Source of the DNA: ZC4RG20 sp964553875
GTDB lineage: Bacteria > Pseudomonadota > Gammaproteobacteria > Steroidobacterales > Rariloculaceae
Direction: 5' to 3'
Length of the DNA: 16,204 nt
NCBI GenBank assembly: GCA_964553875.1
Contig: CAZKNH010000093.1
Coordinates: forward strand, 1-16,204
The notes below the pieces were generated by a model that searched no databases, had not been told where the DNA came from, and saw nothing but the letters and a program-made list of their open reading frames with translations. Positions 1 to 5,354 of the stretch are shown piece by piece. Made by a program: the position numbers and the translations under genes. Position 1 is the first letter of the stretch; each line of letters opens with the position of its first letter.

Positions 1-1
1 A

Positions 2-55
2 GCCGAGTCGAGCGCATCCGACTCCGCCGTGCCGCGTCCGTTCAAAGTCGATTGA
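2..55 (+). CDS. possible C-terminal tail of an upstream gene (partial)
   Basis: Frame 2 is open from the window edge to a TGA at 53-55 and would encode the last 17 residues (AESSASDSAVPRPFKVD) of a gene starting outside the window. Of the three forward frames it has the highest share of G or C at third codon positions, matching the genes downstream, and it ends before the AT-rich leader of tssA. The stretch is too short to identify a family. In related clusters the gene before tssA is often another T6SS component, but nothing here proves that. Confidence 0.3.
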   Translation, partial: AESSASDSAVPRPFKVD

Positions 56-127
56 CGCGGTGTTCCATGGATGAGACAGAGCGAAGTCGTCGCCGTATGT
101 GGACCGTGCACTCGGTAATGATAGGGA

Positions 128-139
128 TCCGGATCCGGA
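128..139. repeat. 12-bp perfect palindrome upstream of tssA
   Basis: TCCGGATCCGGA reads identically on both strands. It lies 32 bp before a TTGACA box in the leader of the T6SS operon, so it could be an operator for a dimeric regulator. It could also be chance in GC-rich DNA; no regulator family is recognisable from it. Confidence 0.35.
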
Positions 140-170
140 ACTGCTCGGAAGCTGCATCCTTATGAGAACG

Positions 171-204
171 CTTGACATTATCACAATTTAGTTCAAGCTA
201 TACA
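171..204 (+). promoter_or_regulatory. candidate promoter of the tssA-clpV operon
   Basis: This is the most AT-rich part of the leader. A perfect sigma-70 -35 box, TTGACA, lies at 172-177. The best -10-like hexamer, TATACA at 199-204, sits at a 21-bp spacing, which is longer than the preferred 17; AGCTAT at 196-201 has an 18-bp spacing but a poorer match. The box is also flanked by an inverted repeat, CTTGA at 171-175 and TCAAG at 193-197, that a repressor or activator could use. I found no convincing sigma-54 -24/-12 element. Confidence 0.35.
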
Positions 205-293
205 TTCCACGTGCCGCAAGCTTTTCCGCACAGGCCGCATCAGAATACCCAGAACGTGCTCGACTTGACCGTGCCTTGGGGGCAGGCCGGCGT

Positions 294-779
294 ATGACCG
301 TGATCGACGTCGAAGAGTATCTGGAGCCTGTCTCCGACGAATCGCCCGCCGGCGACAACTTCGAAGACGATCTCGCCTTTCTAGAGCTCGAACAGGCAGC
401 GCGCGGGAAAGAGGAACGGCGCGTAGGCGCAATCGTCGTGCCTGCGGAGCCGCCCGATTGGAAAGCCGTCCTTCGTGCGAGTCGCGAGCTGTTGGCTCGC
501 ACACGCGACTTGCGCATCGCGGTGCGCTTCACCGAGGCGGCCCTCAACGTTCATGGCCTTCAGGGTTTCGTGGATGGCTTGAAGCTGCTCCACGGCCTGA
601 TCGACCGGTTCTGGGATACGGTGCATCCGTTGCCGGATCCGGAGGACGGCGATCGTCCGTTGGCGCGTATCAATGCGCTGATCGAGCTGAACGACCGGAC
701 TCGCGTCGTGCGGAGTCTGCTCATGACGCCGATCGTCGCGTCGGAGCTGCGGGACGCTTCTCGATGCGCGACGTGCTGA
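294..779 (+). CDS. tssA: TssA, N-terminal fragment (frameshifted)
   Basis: This encodes the ImpA N-terminal domain of TssA, the protein that primes and caps polymerisation of the T6SS tail tube and sheath at the baseplate. The ATG at 294 starts a typical N-terminus, with the family signature DESPAGDN at residues about 17-24 and the later stretch RINALIELNDRTRVVRSLL. A TTG at 276 is in frame but adds six atypical residues, so I prefer the ATG; a G-rich stretch lies upstream but there is no strong Shine-Dalgarno site. After SELR the reading frame runs into nonsense (DASRCATC) and stops at 779. The expected continuation, GRFSMRDVLIAKGE, is in the -1 frame from 752, so one base appears to be missing in the GGG run at 751-753. 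As written, only a 161-residue fragment is made. Family assignment is secure; whether the break is real is not. Confidence 0.85.
   Translation: MTVIDVEEYLEPVSDESPAGDNFEDDLAFLELEQAARGKEERRVGAIVVPAEPPDWKAVLRASRELLARTRDLRIAVRFTEAALNVHGLQGFVDGLKLLHGLIDRFWDTVHPLPDPEDGDRPLARINALIELNDRTRVVRSLLMTPIVASELRDASRCATC
750..754 (+). other. apparent frameshift site in tssA
   Basis: The sequence CGGGA at this point reads CGG-GAC in the upstream frame, whereas the homologous continuation needs GGA-CGC from 752. One additional G (CGG-GGA-CGC) would restore a continuous TssA reading SELR-GRFSMRD. No slippery heptamer of the X-XXY-YYZ type is present, so programmed -1 frameshifting is unlikely. A homopolymer miscall or a real one-base deletion explains it best. 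Confidence 0.75.
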
Positions 780-1321
780 TCGCGAAGGGCGAGTTGACGC
801 CCGTGACGAACGGCCAGACGCCGAGCCTCGAGCTGATCGAGGCGGCGTTCCTCGATTGCGACCTCGACGAGCTCAAGGCGACGGCCGGCGCCGCGCGGGA
901 GGCTGTCTCCCTGCTCTCAGGTATCGCCGCGTCGTTGAACGAGAAGCTCAAGTCCCATGCGCCGTCGCTCAAGGTGCTCGCGGACGAGCTGCAAAGAATC
1001 GTGCAGACGGTCGACGGGGCGCTCGAACGCCGCGGCGCTCGAGTCGAGTCGACCGGCAATGACGCAGAAGGCGACGCGCCGGCAGCGGAGGCGCCCTCTC
1101 ATGTCGTGGTCGGCGCGATCCGCTCGAGGGAAGACGCGGCACGCATGCTCGATCAGGTGGCGGAATACTTCCGCAAGAACGAACCATCGAGCCCGGTGCC
1201 GCTGCTGATCGAGCGGGCGCGGCGGCTCATCTCGAAGGACTTCATAGAGATCCTCCGCGAGCTCGCACCCGACGGCGTGCCCCAGGCAGAGCTCGTGAGT
1301 GGGCTGAATCGGGAGCAGTAG
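764..1321 (+). CDS. tssA: TssA, C-terminal fragment (frameshifted)
   Basis: This is the rest of TssA in the -1 frame relative to the first fragment. The true homologous frame begins at 752 (GRFSMRD); 764 is the first ATG available if translation re-starts, overlapping the end of the upstream fragment by 16 nt. The C-terminal part carries the family motif EYFRKNEPSSPVPLLIERA, followed by DFIEILRELAPDG, typical of the short TssA class whose C-terminal domain forms the oligomeric ring. Joined in frame, the two parts give a protein of about 342 residues, a normal length for this class. A weak GGGAC at 751-755 is the only ribosome-site-like sequence before the ATG, so efficient separate translation is doubtful. 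It ends 81 nt before tssB. Confidence 0.82.
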   Translation: MRDVLIAKGELTPVTNGQTPSLELIEAAFLDCDLDELKATAGAAREAVSLLSGIAASLNEKLKSHAPSLKVLADELQRIVQTVDGALERRGARVESTGNDAEGDAPAAEAPSHVVVGAIRSREDAARMLDQVAEYFRKNEPSSPVPLLIERARRLISKDFIEILRELAPDGVPQAELVSGLNREQ

Positions 1322-1346
1322 TAGCGCACCGACAGCACGCCGTCGC

Positions 1347-1360
1347 GCCCTCGAGAGGGC
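1347..1360 (+). repeat. short hairpin between tssA and tssB
   Basis: GCCCT at 1347-1351 and AGGGC at 1356-1360 form a five-bp stem with a CGAG loop in the 81-nt gap between tssA and tssB. There is no T-run after it, so it is not a convincing terminator. It may influence mRNA processing between the genes or be incidental. Confidence 0.3.
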
Positions 1361-1402
1361 TCGGAGCCGTTACGCGAAGGCTTAAGAGTACGGAGTACGA
1401 TC

Positions 1403-1924
1403 GTGGCTAGGCAAAACAGTCAAAAGTTCATCGGGCGGAACCGCGCCCCTCGCGTGCACATCGAGTACAACGTCGACGTCTACGGCGCCGAGAAGAAGGT
1501 GCAGCTGCCGTTCGTGATGGGCGTGCTTTCCGACCTTGCCGGCAAGCGGGAAGAGCCGCTGCCGCCGGTCGATCAGCGCAAGATGCTCGAGATCGATATC
1601 GACAACTTCGACGATCGAATGAAGGCGCTGAAGCCGCGCGTCGCGTTCGACGTGCCGAACACGCTCACCGGCGAAGGGAACCTCAAGGTCGACATCACGT
1701 TCGAGAGCATGGACGACTTTTCGCCCGCAGCGATCGCGCGCAAGGTGCCCGGCCTCGACAAGCTGCTCCAGACGCGGCAACAGCTCTCGAATCTCGTCAC
1801 GTACATGGACGGCAAGTCCGGCGCGGAGGAACTGATCACGAAGGCTCTGCGTGACGAGGCGCTGCTCCAGGCCCTCGCTTCGAAGGCCAACGAGGGCAAT
1901 GACGCCGAAGAGCCGAAGGAGTAA
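1403..1924 (+). CDS. tssB: TssB, T6SS contractile sheath small subunit
   Basis: TssB (VipA) pairs with TssC to form the cytoplasmic contractile sheath around the Hcp tube. The 173-residue product has the family's normal length and hallmarks: an N-terminal segment with QKFIGRNRAPRVHIEY, then VQLPFVMGVLSDLAG at residues about 34-48, and a central DIDNFDDRM and KPRVAFDVPN. The start is a GTG at 1403, preceded by GGAG at 1392-1395 with seven bases between. In systems with TagJ, the TssB N-terminal region is the TagJ docking site, so the gene fits the presence of tagJ downstream. It is separated from tssC by only five bases, and the tssC ribosome site lies inside its last codons, which suggests coupled translation. 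The assignment is secure. Confidence 0.97.
   Translation: MARQNSQKFIGRNRAPRVHIEYNVDVYGAEKKVQLPFVMGVLSDLAGKREEPLPPVDQRKMLEIDIDNFDDRMKALKPRVAFDVPNTLTGEGNLKVDITFESMDDFSPAAIARKVPGLDKLLQTRQQLSNLVTYMDGKSGAEELITKALRDEALLQALASKANEGNDAEEPKE
1916..1921 (+). promoter_or_regulatory. ribosome binding site of tssC inside the tssB end
   Basis: AAGGAG overlaps the last codons of tssB, immediately before its TAA, and lies eight bases before the tssC ATG. It fixes the tssC start and points to translational coupling of the two sheath subunits, which are needed in equal amounts. Confidence 0.7.
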
Positions 1925-1929
1925 GCGAC

Positions 1930-3423
1930 ATGGCAGAAGCACAGACGGAAGGTCAAGCCCAAGCTCAAGAGACCGTAGGCGTCGACGAGTTCTCGAAGCT
2001 CCTCGAAAAGGAGTTCAAGCCGAAATCCGATCGGATGCGTCAGCAGGTCGAAGCGGCCGTGCAGACGCTCGCGAAACAAGTGTTGAGCGACGAGGACCTG
2101 ATCCTCGATGACGCGGTCAACTCGATCAACGCGATCATCGCCGAGATCGATCACAAGCTCACGGAGCAGATCAATCTCATCCTCCACCACCCCGAGTTCC
2201 AGGCGCTCGAGAGCGCGTGGCGCGGACTGCACTATCTCGTCAGCAACACCGAGACGGACGAGATGCTGAAGATCCGCTTCATGCCGATCTCGAAGCAAGA
2301 GCTCGGCAAGATGCTGAAGAAGTATCGCGGTGCTGCCTGGGACCAGAGCCCGCTCTTCAAGAAGATCTACGAGGAGGAGTACGGTCAGCTCGGCGGCACG
2401 CCGTACGGCTGTCTCGTCGGCGACTACTACTTCAACCACAGCCCTCCGGACGTCGAGATACTGACCGGCATGGCGCAGATCGCGGCGGCCGCGCATGCGC
2501 CGTTCATCGCGGGTGCCGATCCGTCCGTGATGCAGATGGACTCGTGGCAGGAGCTGACGAATCCGCGCGACCTCACGAAGATTTTCGAGGTGCCGGAATA
2601 CGCGGCATGGCGCTCGCTGCGCGAGTCGGAGGATTCGCGCTACATCGGGCTCGCGATGCCGCGCTTCCTGGCGCGCTTGCCGTACGGTCAGAAGACGAGC
2701 CCGGTCGAGGAGTTCGACTTCGAGGAGGATACGGCGGGAGCCGATTCCAAGAAGTACACGTGGGCGAACTCCGCGTACGCCATGGCGTTGAACATCAATC
2801 AGGCGTTCAAGGTATTCGGCTGGTGCACGCAGATTCGCGGCGTCCAGTCGGGCGGCGTCGTCGAAGGCCTGCCGGTGCACACGTTCCCGTCCGACGACGG
2901 CGGCGTGGATATGAAGTGTCCCACCGAGATCGCGATCAGCGACCGGCGCGAGGCGGAGCTCGCGAAGAACGGCTTCATGCCGTTGATCCATCGCAAGAAC
3001 TCCGATATGGCCGTCTTCATCGGCGCGCAGTCGTTGCACAAGCCGGCAGAGTACGACGATCCGGATGCGACGGCGAACGCGCAGCTTTCGGCGCGTCTGC
3101 CGTACCTCTTCGCCAGCTGCCGCTTCGCGCACTATCTGAAGTGCATCGTGCGCGACAAGATCGGCACGTTCGGCAGCCGCGCCGAGATGGAGCGATGGCT
3201 GAACGACTGGATCCTCCAGTATGTCGACGGCGATCCCGACAACTCGTCGCAGGAGGTCAAGGCGAGGAAGCCTCTCGCGGCCGCCGAGGTCGTCGTGCAG
3301 GACGTCGAAGGCAATCCCGGCTATTACACGGCGAGGTTCAGCCTGCGGCCGCATTACCAGCTCGAAGGCATGTCTATCGACATGAGCCTCGTATCGAAGC
3401 TTCCTAGCGAGAAGGGGGCCTAG
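1930..3423 (+). CDS. tssC: TssC, T6SS contractile sheath large subunit
   Basis: TssC (VipB) is the large sheath subunit; with TssB it polymerises into the helical sheath whose contraction drives the Hcp tube out of the cell. The 497-residue product matches the family's usual length. Recognisable stretches include ALESAWRGLHYLVSNTET at residues about 93-110, the GCLVGDYYF segment near 160, SWQELTNPRDL near 205, and the conserved core around SARLPYLFASCRFAHYLK near 385. The first 30 residues are polar and Gln/Ala-rich (AEAQTEGQAQAQE) and lead into the N-terminal helix that ClpV recognises in contracted sheaths. No frameshift or insertion is seen. An 87-nt gap with a GC-rich inverted repeat separates it from hcp, unlike the tight spacing elsewhere. 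Confidence 0.98.
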   Translation: MAEAQTEGQAQAQETVGVDEFSKLLEKEFKPKSDRMRQQVEAAVQTLAKQVLSDEDLILDDAVNSINAIIAEIDHKLTEQINLILHHPEFQALESAWRGLHYLVSNTETDEMLKIRFMPISKQELGKMLKKYRGAAWDQSPLFKKIYEEEYGQLGGTPYGCLVGDYYFNHSPPDVEILTGMAQIAAAAHAPFIAGADPSVMQMDSWQELTNPRDLTKIFEVPEYAAWRSLRESEDSRYIGLAMPRFLARLPYGQKTSPVEEFDFEEDTAGADSKKYTWANSAYAMALNINQAFKVFGWCTQIRGVQSGGVVEGLPVHTFPSDDGGVDMKCPTEIAISDRREAELAKNGFMPLIHRKNSDMAVFIGAQSLHKPAEYDDPDATANAQLSARLPYLFASCRFAHYLKCIVRDKIGTFGSRAEMERWLNDWILQYVDGDPDNSSQEVKARKPLAAAEVVVQDVEGNPGYYTARFSLRPHYQLEGMSIDMSLVSKLPSEKGA

Positions 3424-3444
3424 CCCGAGTTCAAGTAGTCGTTC

Positions 3445-3467
3445 GCCGGCCTGCGCCGGCGGCCGGC
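3445..3467 (+). repeat. GC-rich hairpin between tssC and hcp
   Basis: GCCGGCC at 3445-3451 pairs with GGCCGGC at 3461-3467 around a nine-base loop. No T-run follows, so it is not a complete intrinsic terminator. Its position just upstream of hcp, with its strong ribosome site, suggests partial termination, RNA processing or protection of the hcp transcript. Hcp is needed in greater amounts than its neighbours, which makes such a role plausible but unproven. Confidence 0.45.
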
Positions 3468-3496
3468 TGCAACGACCCGATCAGCGACCAACGAAG

Positions 3497-3503
3497 AAAG
3501 GAG
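3497..3503 (+). promoter_or_regulatory. strong ribosome binding site of hcp
   Basis: AAAGGAG lies seven bases before the hcp ATG in a purine-rich leader. It is among the strongest Shine-Dalgarno sequences in the window, in keeping with the high expression expected for the tube protein. Confidence 0.75.
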
Positions 3504-3510
3504 AAAACCG

Positions 3511-3990
3511 ATGGCGGTCGACGCGTTCCTGAAGCTGGGCGACATCAAGGGAGAGGCTCAGGCGGAAGGACATGAGGAGGAGATCGAGGTGCTGTCCTGG
3601 AGCTGGGGGATGACTCAGCTCGGTACGACTCATCGCGGCACGGGCGGCGGCGCCGGCAAGGTCGAAGTGAATGATTTGAGCATCGTGCACTACCTCGATG
3701 CAGCGTCACCGAACCTCGTCCGCGCCTGCTGCACCGGTAAGCACATCCCGGAGGCAATCCTGACGTTGCGCAAGGCCGGCGAGACGCCTCTTGACTACCT
3801 CATTATCAAGCTCGAGGACGTCATCGTCACCTCCGTAGTACCGGGCGGAATGAGCGGCACCGATGAGATCCAGGAGTCCTTCACGCTGAACTTCCGGAAG
3901 TTTACCTACACCTATCAGCCGCAGGACAAGACGGGCGCGAAGAAGGGCGGCGCGATACAGGTCGAGTACGACATCGCGAAGAACAAGTGA
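3511..3990 (+). CDS. hcp: Hcp (TssD), T6SS tail tube protein
   Basis: Hcp forms hexameric rings that stack into the inner tube of the T6SS and are secreted with the spike; ring lumens can also carry small effectors. The 159-residue product is of normal length and is an Hcp1-type sequence: it begins AVDAFLKLGDIKGEAQAEGH, followed by IEVLSWSWGMTQ, and later ESFTLNFRKFTYTYQPQDKTG. There is no C-terminal extension, so it is a plain tube protein rather than an evolved Hcp with a fused toxin. A vicinal cysteine pair (ACCTGKHIPEA) near residue 72 is worth noting. It has a strong ribosome site, its own upstream hairpin and a downstream palindrome, so its expression may be set separately within the operon. 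Confidence 0.97.
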   Translation: MAVDAFLKLGDIKGEAQAEGHEEEIEVLSWSWGMTQLGTTHRGTGGGAGKVEVNDLSIVHYLDAASPNLVRACCTGKHIPEAILTLRKAGETPLDYLIIKLEDVIVTSVVPGGMSGTDEIQESFTLNFRKFTYTYQPQDKTGAKKGGAIQVEYDIAKNK

Positions 3991-4001
3991 TCTCTGCTCG
4001 A

Positions 4002-4013
4002 CGAAAATTTTCG
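4002..4013. repeat. AT-centred palindrome between hcp and tagJ
   Basis: CGAAAATTTTCG is a perfect 12-bp palindrome in the 30-nt gap after hcp. It contains only a four-base T-run and a weak stem, so it is a poor terminator candidate. It could be an operator-like site, an mRNA 3' end signal for hcp, or chance; its AT-rich centre stands out in this GC-rich DNA. Confidence 0.4.
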
Positions 4014-4020
4014 AAGTCGG

Positions 4021-4842
4021 GTGTCCGCGTTGGACGCGGCTGACCTTTTGAGGCAAGGCGCCGTCGACGAGGCGCTCGCGGCATTGCAGGCTCGGGTCCG
4101 GGCCGAGCCTGCCGATGCGAAGCTGCGCGTTTTCCTCTTCCAGCTCTTGTGCGTGAACGGCGCGTGGGAGCGGGCGCTCACGCAGCTTGCCGTCGCGGGC
4201 GACCTCGACGCCGGCACGTTGGGCATGGTCCAGGTGTACAGGGAAGCCGTGCGCAACGAAGCGTTGCGGCGCGACGTGTTCGCCGGCCTCAAGTCCCCGC
4301 TCGTCTTCGGCGAGCCCGAGCGCTGGATCGCGCTGCTCCTCGAGGCGTTGAAGCGCACGGCCCAGGGCGATGCGGCGGGCGCGCGGAGCCTGCGCGAATC
4401 GGCGTTCGATGAAGCGGCGGCGTCGTCCGGGACGATCGACTCCGATCGTTTCGAGTGGATCGCCGACGGCGACAGCCGCCTGGGCCCGGTGCTCGAGGCG
4501 ATCGTGCACGGCCGCTATTACTGGATCCCGTTCAACCGTATCGCGTCTATCCGCATCGAGCCTCCCGAGGACTTGCGAGACATCGTCTGGCTCCGCTCGA
4601 TCATCACGTGGACGAACGGCGGCAGCGCCCACGCGCTCCTGCCGAGCCGTTATCCCGGCACCGAAGCGCACGACGATCCGCTCGTGCGTCTCGCTCGGCG
4701 CACCGAATGGCGAGAGGACGGCGAGGGAGGCTGCTTCGGCATCGGGCAAAGGATGCTGTACAGCGATGCGAACGAGTATCCGCTGCTCGACGTGCGCCTC
4801 GTGGAGTTCGATAGCGGAGACGGTGTTGCCGGGGATGGCTGA
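4021..4842 (+). CDS. tagJ: TagJ, T6SS accessory protein (ImpE family)
   Basis: TagJ (ImpE, HsiE1 in P. aeruginosa) is a cytoplasmic accessory protein found only in some T6SS subtypes. It binds the N-terminal region of TssB and is linked to ClpV-driven recycling of the contracted sheath. The product has 273 residues, close to the family norm. The N-terminal half is helical and TPR-like (LLRQGAVDEALAALQARV at residues 9-26, then WERALTQLAVAGDLD). The C-terminal half holds the typical ImpE stretch FEWIADGDSRLGPVLEAI, followed by GRYYWIPFNRI and DLRDIVWLRS. The GTG at 4021 is chosen as start because family similarity begins directly after it; its ribosome site is weak. The last eight bases overlap the start of tssE, so the two are probably translationally coupled. 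Confidence 0.93.
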   Translation: MSALDAADLLRQGAVDEALAALQARVRAEPADAKLRVFLFQLLCVNGAWERALTQLAVAGDLDAGTLGMVQVYREAVRNEALRRDVFAGLKSPLVFGEPERWIALLLEALKRTAQGDAAGARSLRESAFDEAAASSGTIDSDRFEWIADGDSRLGPVLEAIVHGRYYWIPFNRIASIRIEPPEDLRDIVWLRSIITWTNGGSAHALLPSRYPGTEAHDDPLVRLARRTEWREDGEGGCFGIGQRMLYSDANEYPLLDVRLVEFDSGDGVAGDG

Positions 4843-5332
4843 CCTCTCGCGTCACGAGCACTTGCAGCCGTCGCTGCTCGACCGCCTCATCGACCTCGAT
4901 CCAGCGAATCAAGCCGAATCCCGCGAGCGGTGGGTGCTGTCCACGCACCGGCTGAAGGCGGCCGTGCTCCGCGACCTGACCTGGCTTCTGAACACCTCCC
5001 GCCTCGCGACGACCGAGGATCTCGAGGACTATCCGCACGTGCGCAACTCCGTGCTGAACTACGGTGTCGAGGATCTGGCCGGGCTCGCGGTTGCCGGTTT
5101 GGATCCTGCCCGTCTCGAGAAGGCGGTGCGCGAGGCAATCGTCAAGTTCGAGCCCCGCATCGACCGGCACACGATCAAGGTCACCGCGATCGTCAGCCCC
5201 GAGCTGATGAGCCGTAACGCCGTCGCGTTCCGGATCGAGGGCGAGCTCTGGGCACACCCGATTCCTCAGTCGGTGTTGCTGACGACGGAAGTGGACTTCG
5301 AGACGGGCGACGCGGCGGTGAGCGAAAGCTGA
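4835..5332 (+). CDS. tssE: TssE, T6SS baseplate protein (gp25-like)
   Basis: TssE is the T6SS counterpart of phage T4 gp25, a baseplate wedge component that starts sheath polymerisation. From the ATG at 4835 it has 165 residues, normal for the family. It shows the start QPSLLDRLID at residues 11-20, the LLNTSR element at 51-56 (related to the LLNTR motif of the family), SVLNYGVEDLAG at 72-83, and the gp25 signature FEPRI at 105-109. The frame is open far upstream through tagJ, but the upstream part is a shadow; the ATG overlaps the tagJ stop by eight bases (ATGGCTGA), a usual arrangement for coupled genes. A GGAGA lies at 4816-4820, rather far away. It is followed after 22 bases by tssF. Confidence 0.93.
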   Translation: MADLSRHEHLQPSLLDRLIDLDPANQAESRERWVLSTHRLKAAVLRDLTWLLNTSRLATTEDLEDYPHVRNSVLNYGVEDLAGLAVAGLDPARLEKAVREAIVKFEPRIDRHTIKVTAIVSPELMSRNAVAFRIEGELWAHPIPQSVLLTTEVDFETGDAAVSES

Positions 5333-5354
5333 CGGCGCGCAGCCGGCAACGAAG

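Noticed and set aside
276..293. Upstream TTG start for tssA
   Set aside because: It adds only MGAGRR, which is not typical of TssA N-termini; the ATG at 294 begins the family-like sequence.
1..293. Sigma-54 promoter before tssA, common in some T6SS clusters
   Set aside because: I could not find a GG-N10-GC pair with the flanking consensus in the leader.
458..751. Long frame-2 ORF start upstream of the TssA C-terminal part
   Set aside because: The translation before 752 is Arg/Ser-rich nonsense overlapping the real TssA N-terminal frame; homology starts only at 752.
744..757. Programmed -1 ribosomal frameshift in tssA
   Set aside because: There is no slippery heptamer; re-pairing of the CGG-reading tRNA one base back would not work, and I see no clear stimulatory stem just downstream. 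A deletion or a read error is simpler.
1573..3354. 593-codon open frame on the minus strand across tssB and tssC
   Set aside because: It mirrors the codon structure of intact tssB and tssC; the product is Arg/Leu/Val-rich with no recognisable domain. It is a shadow caused by high GC content.
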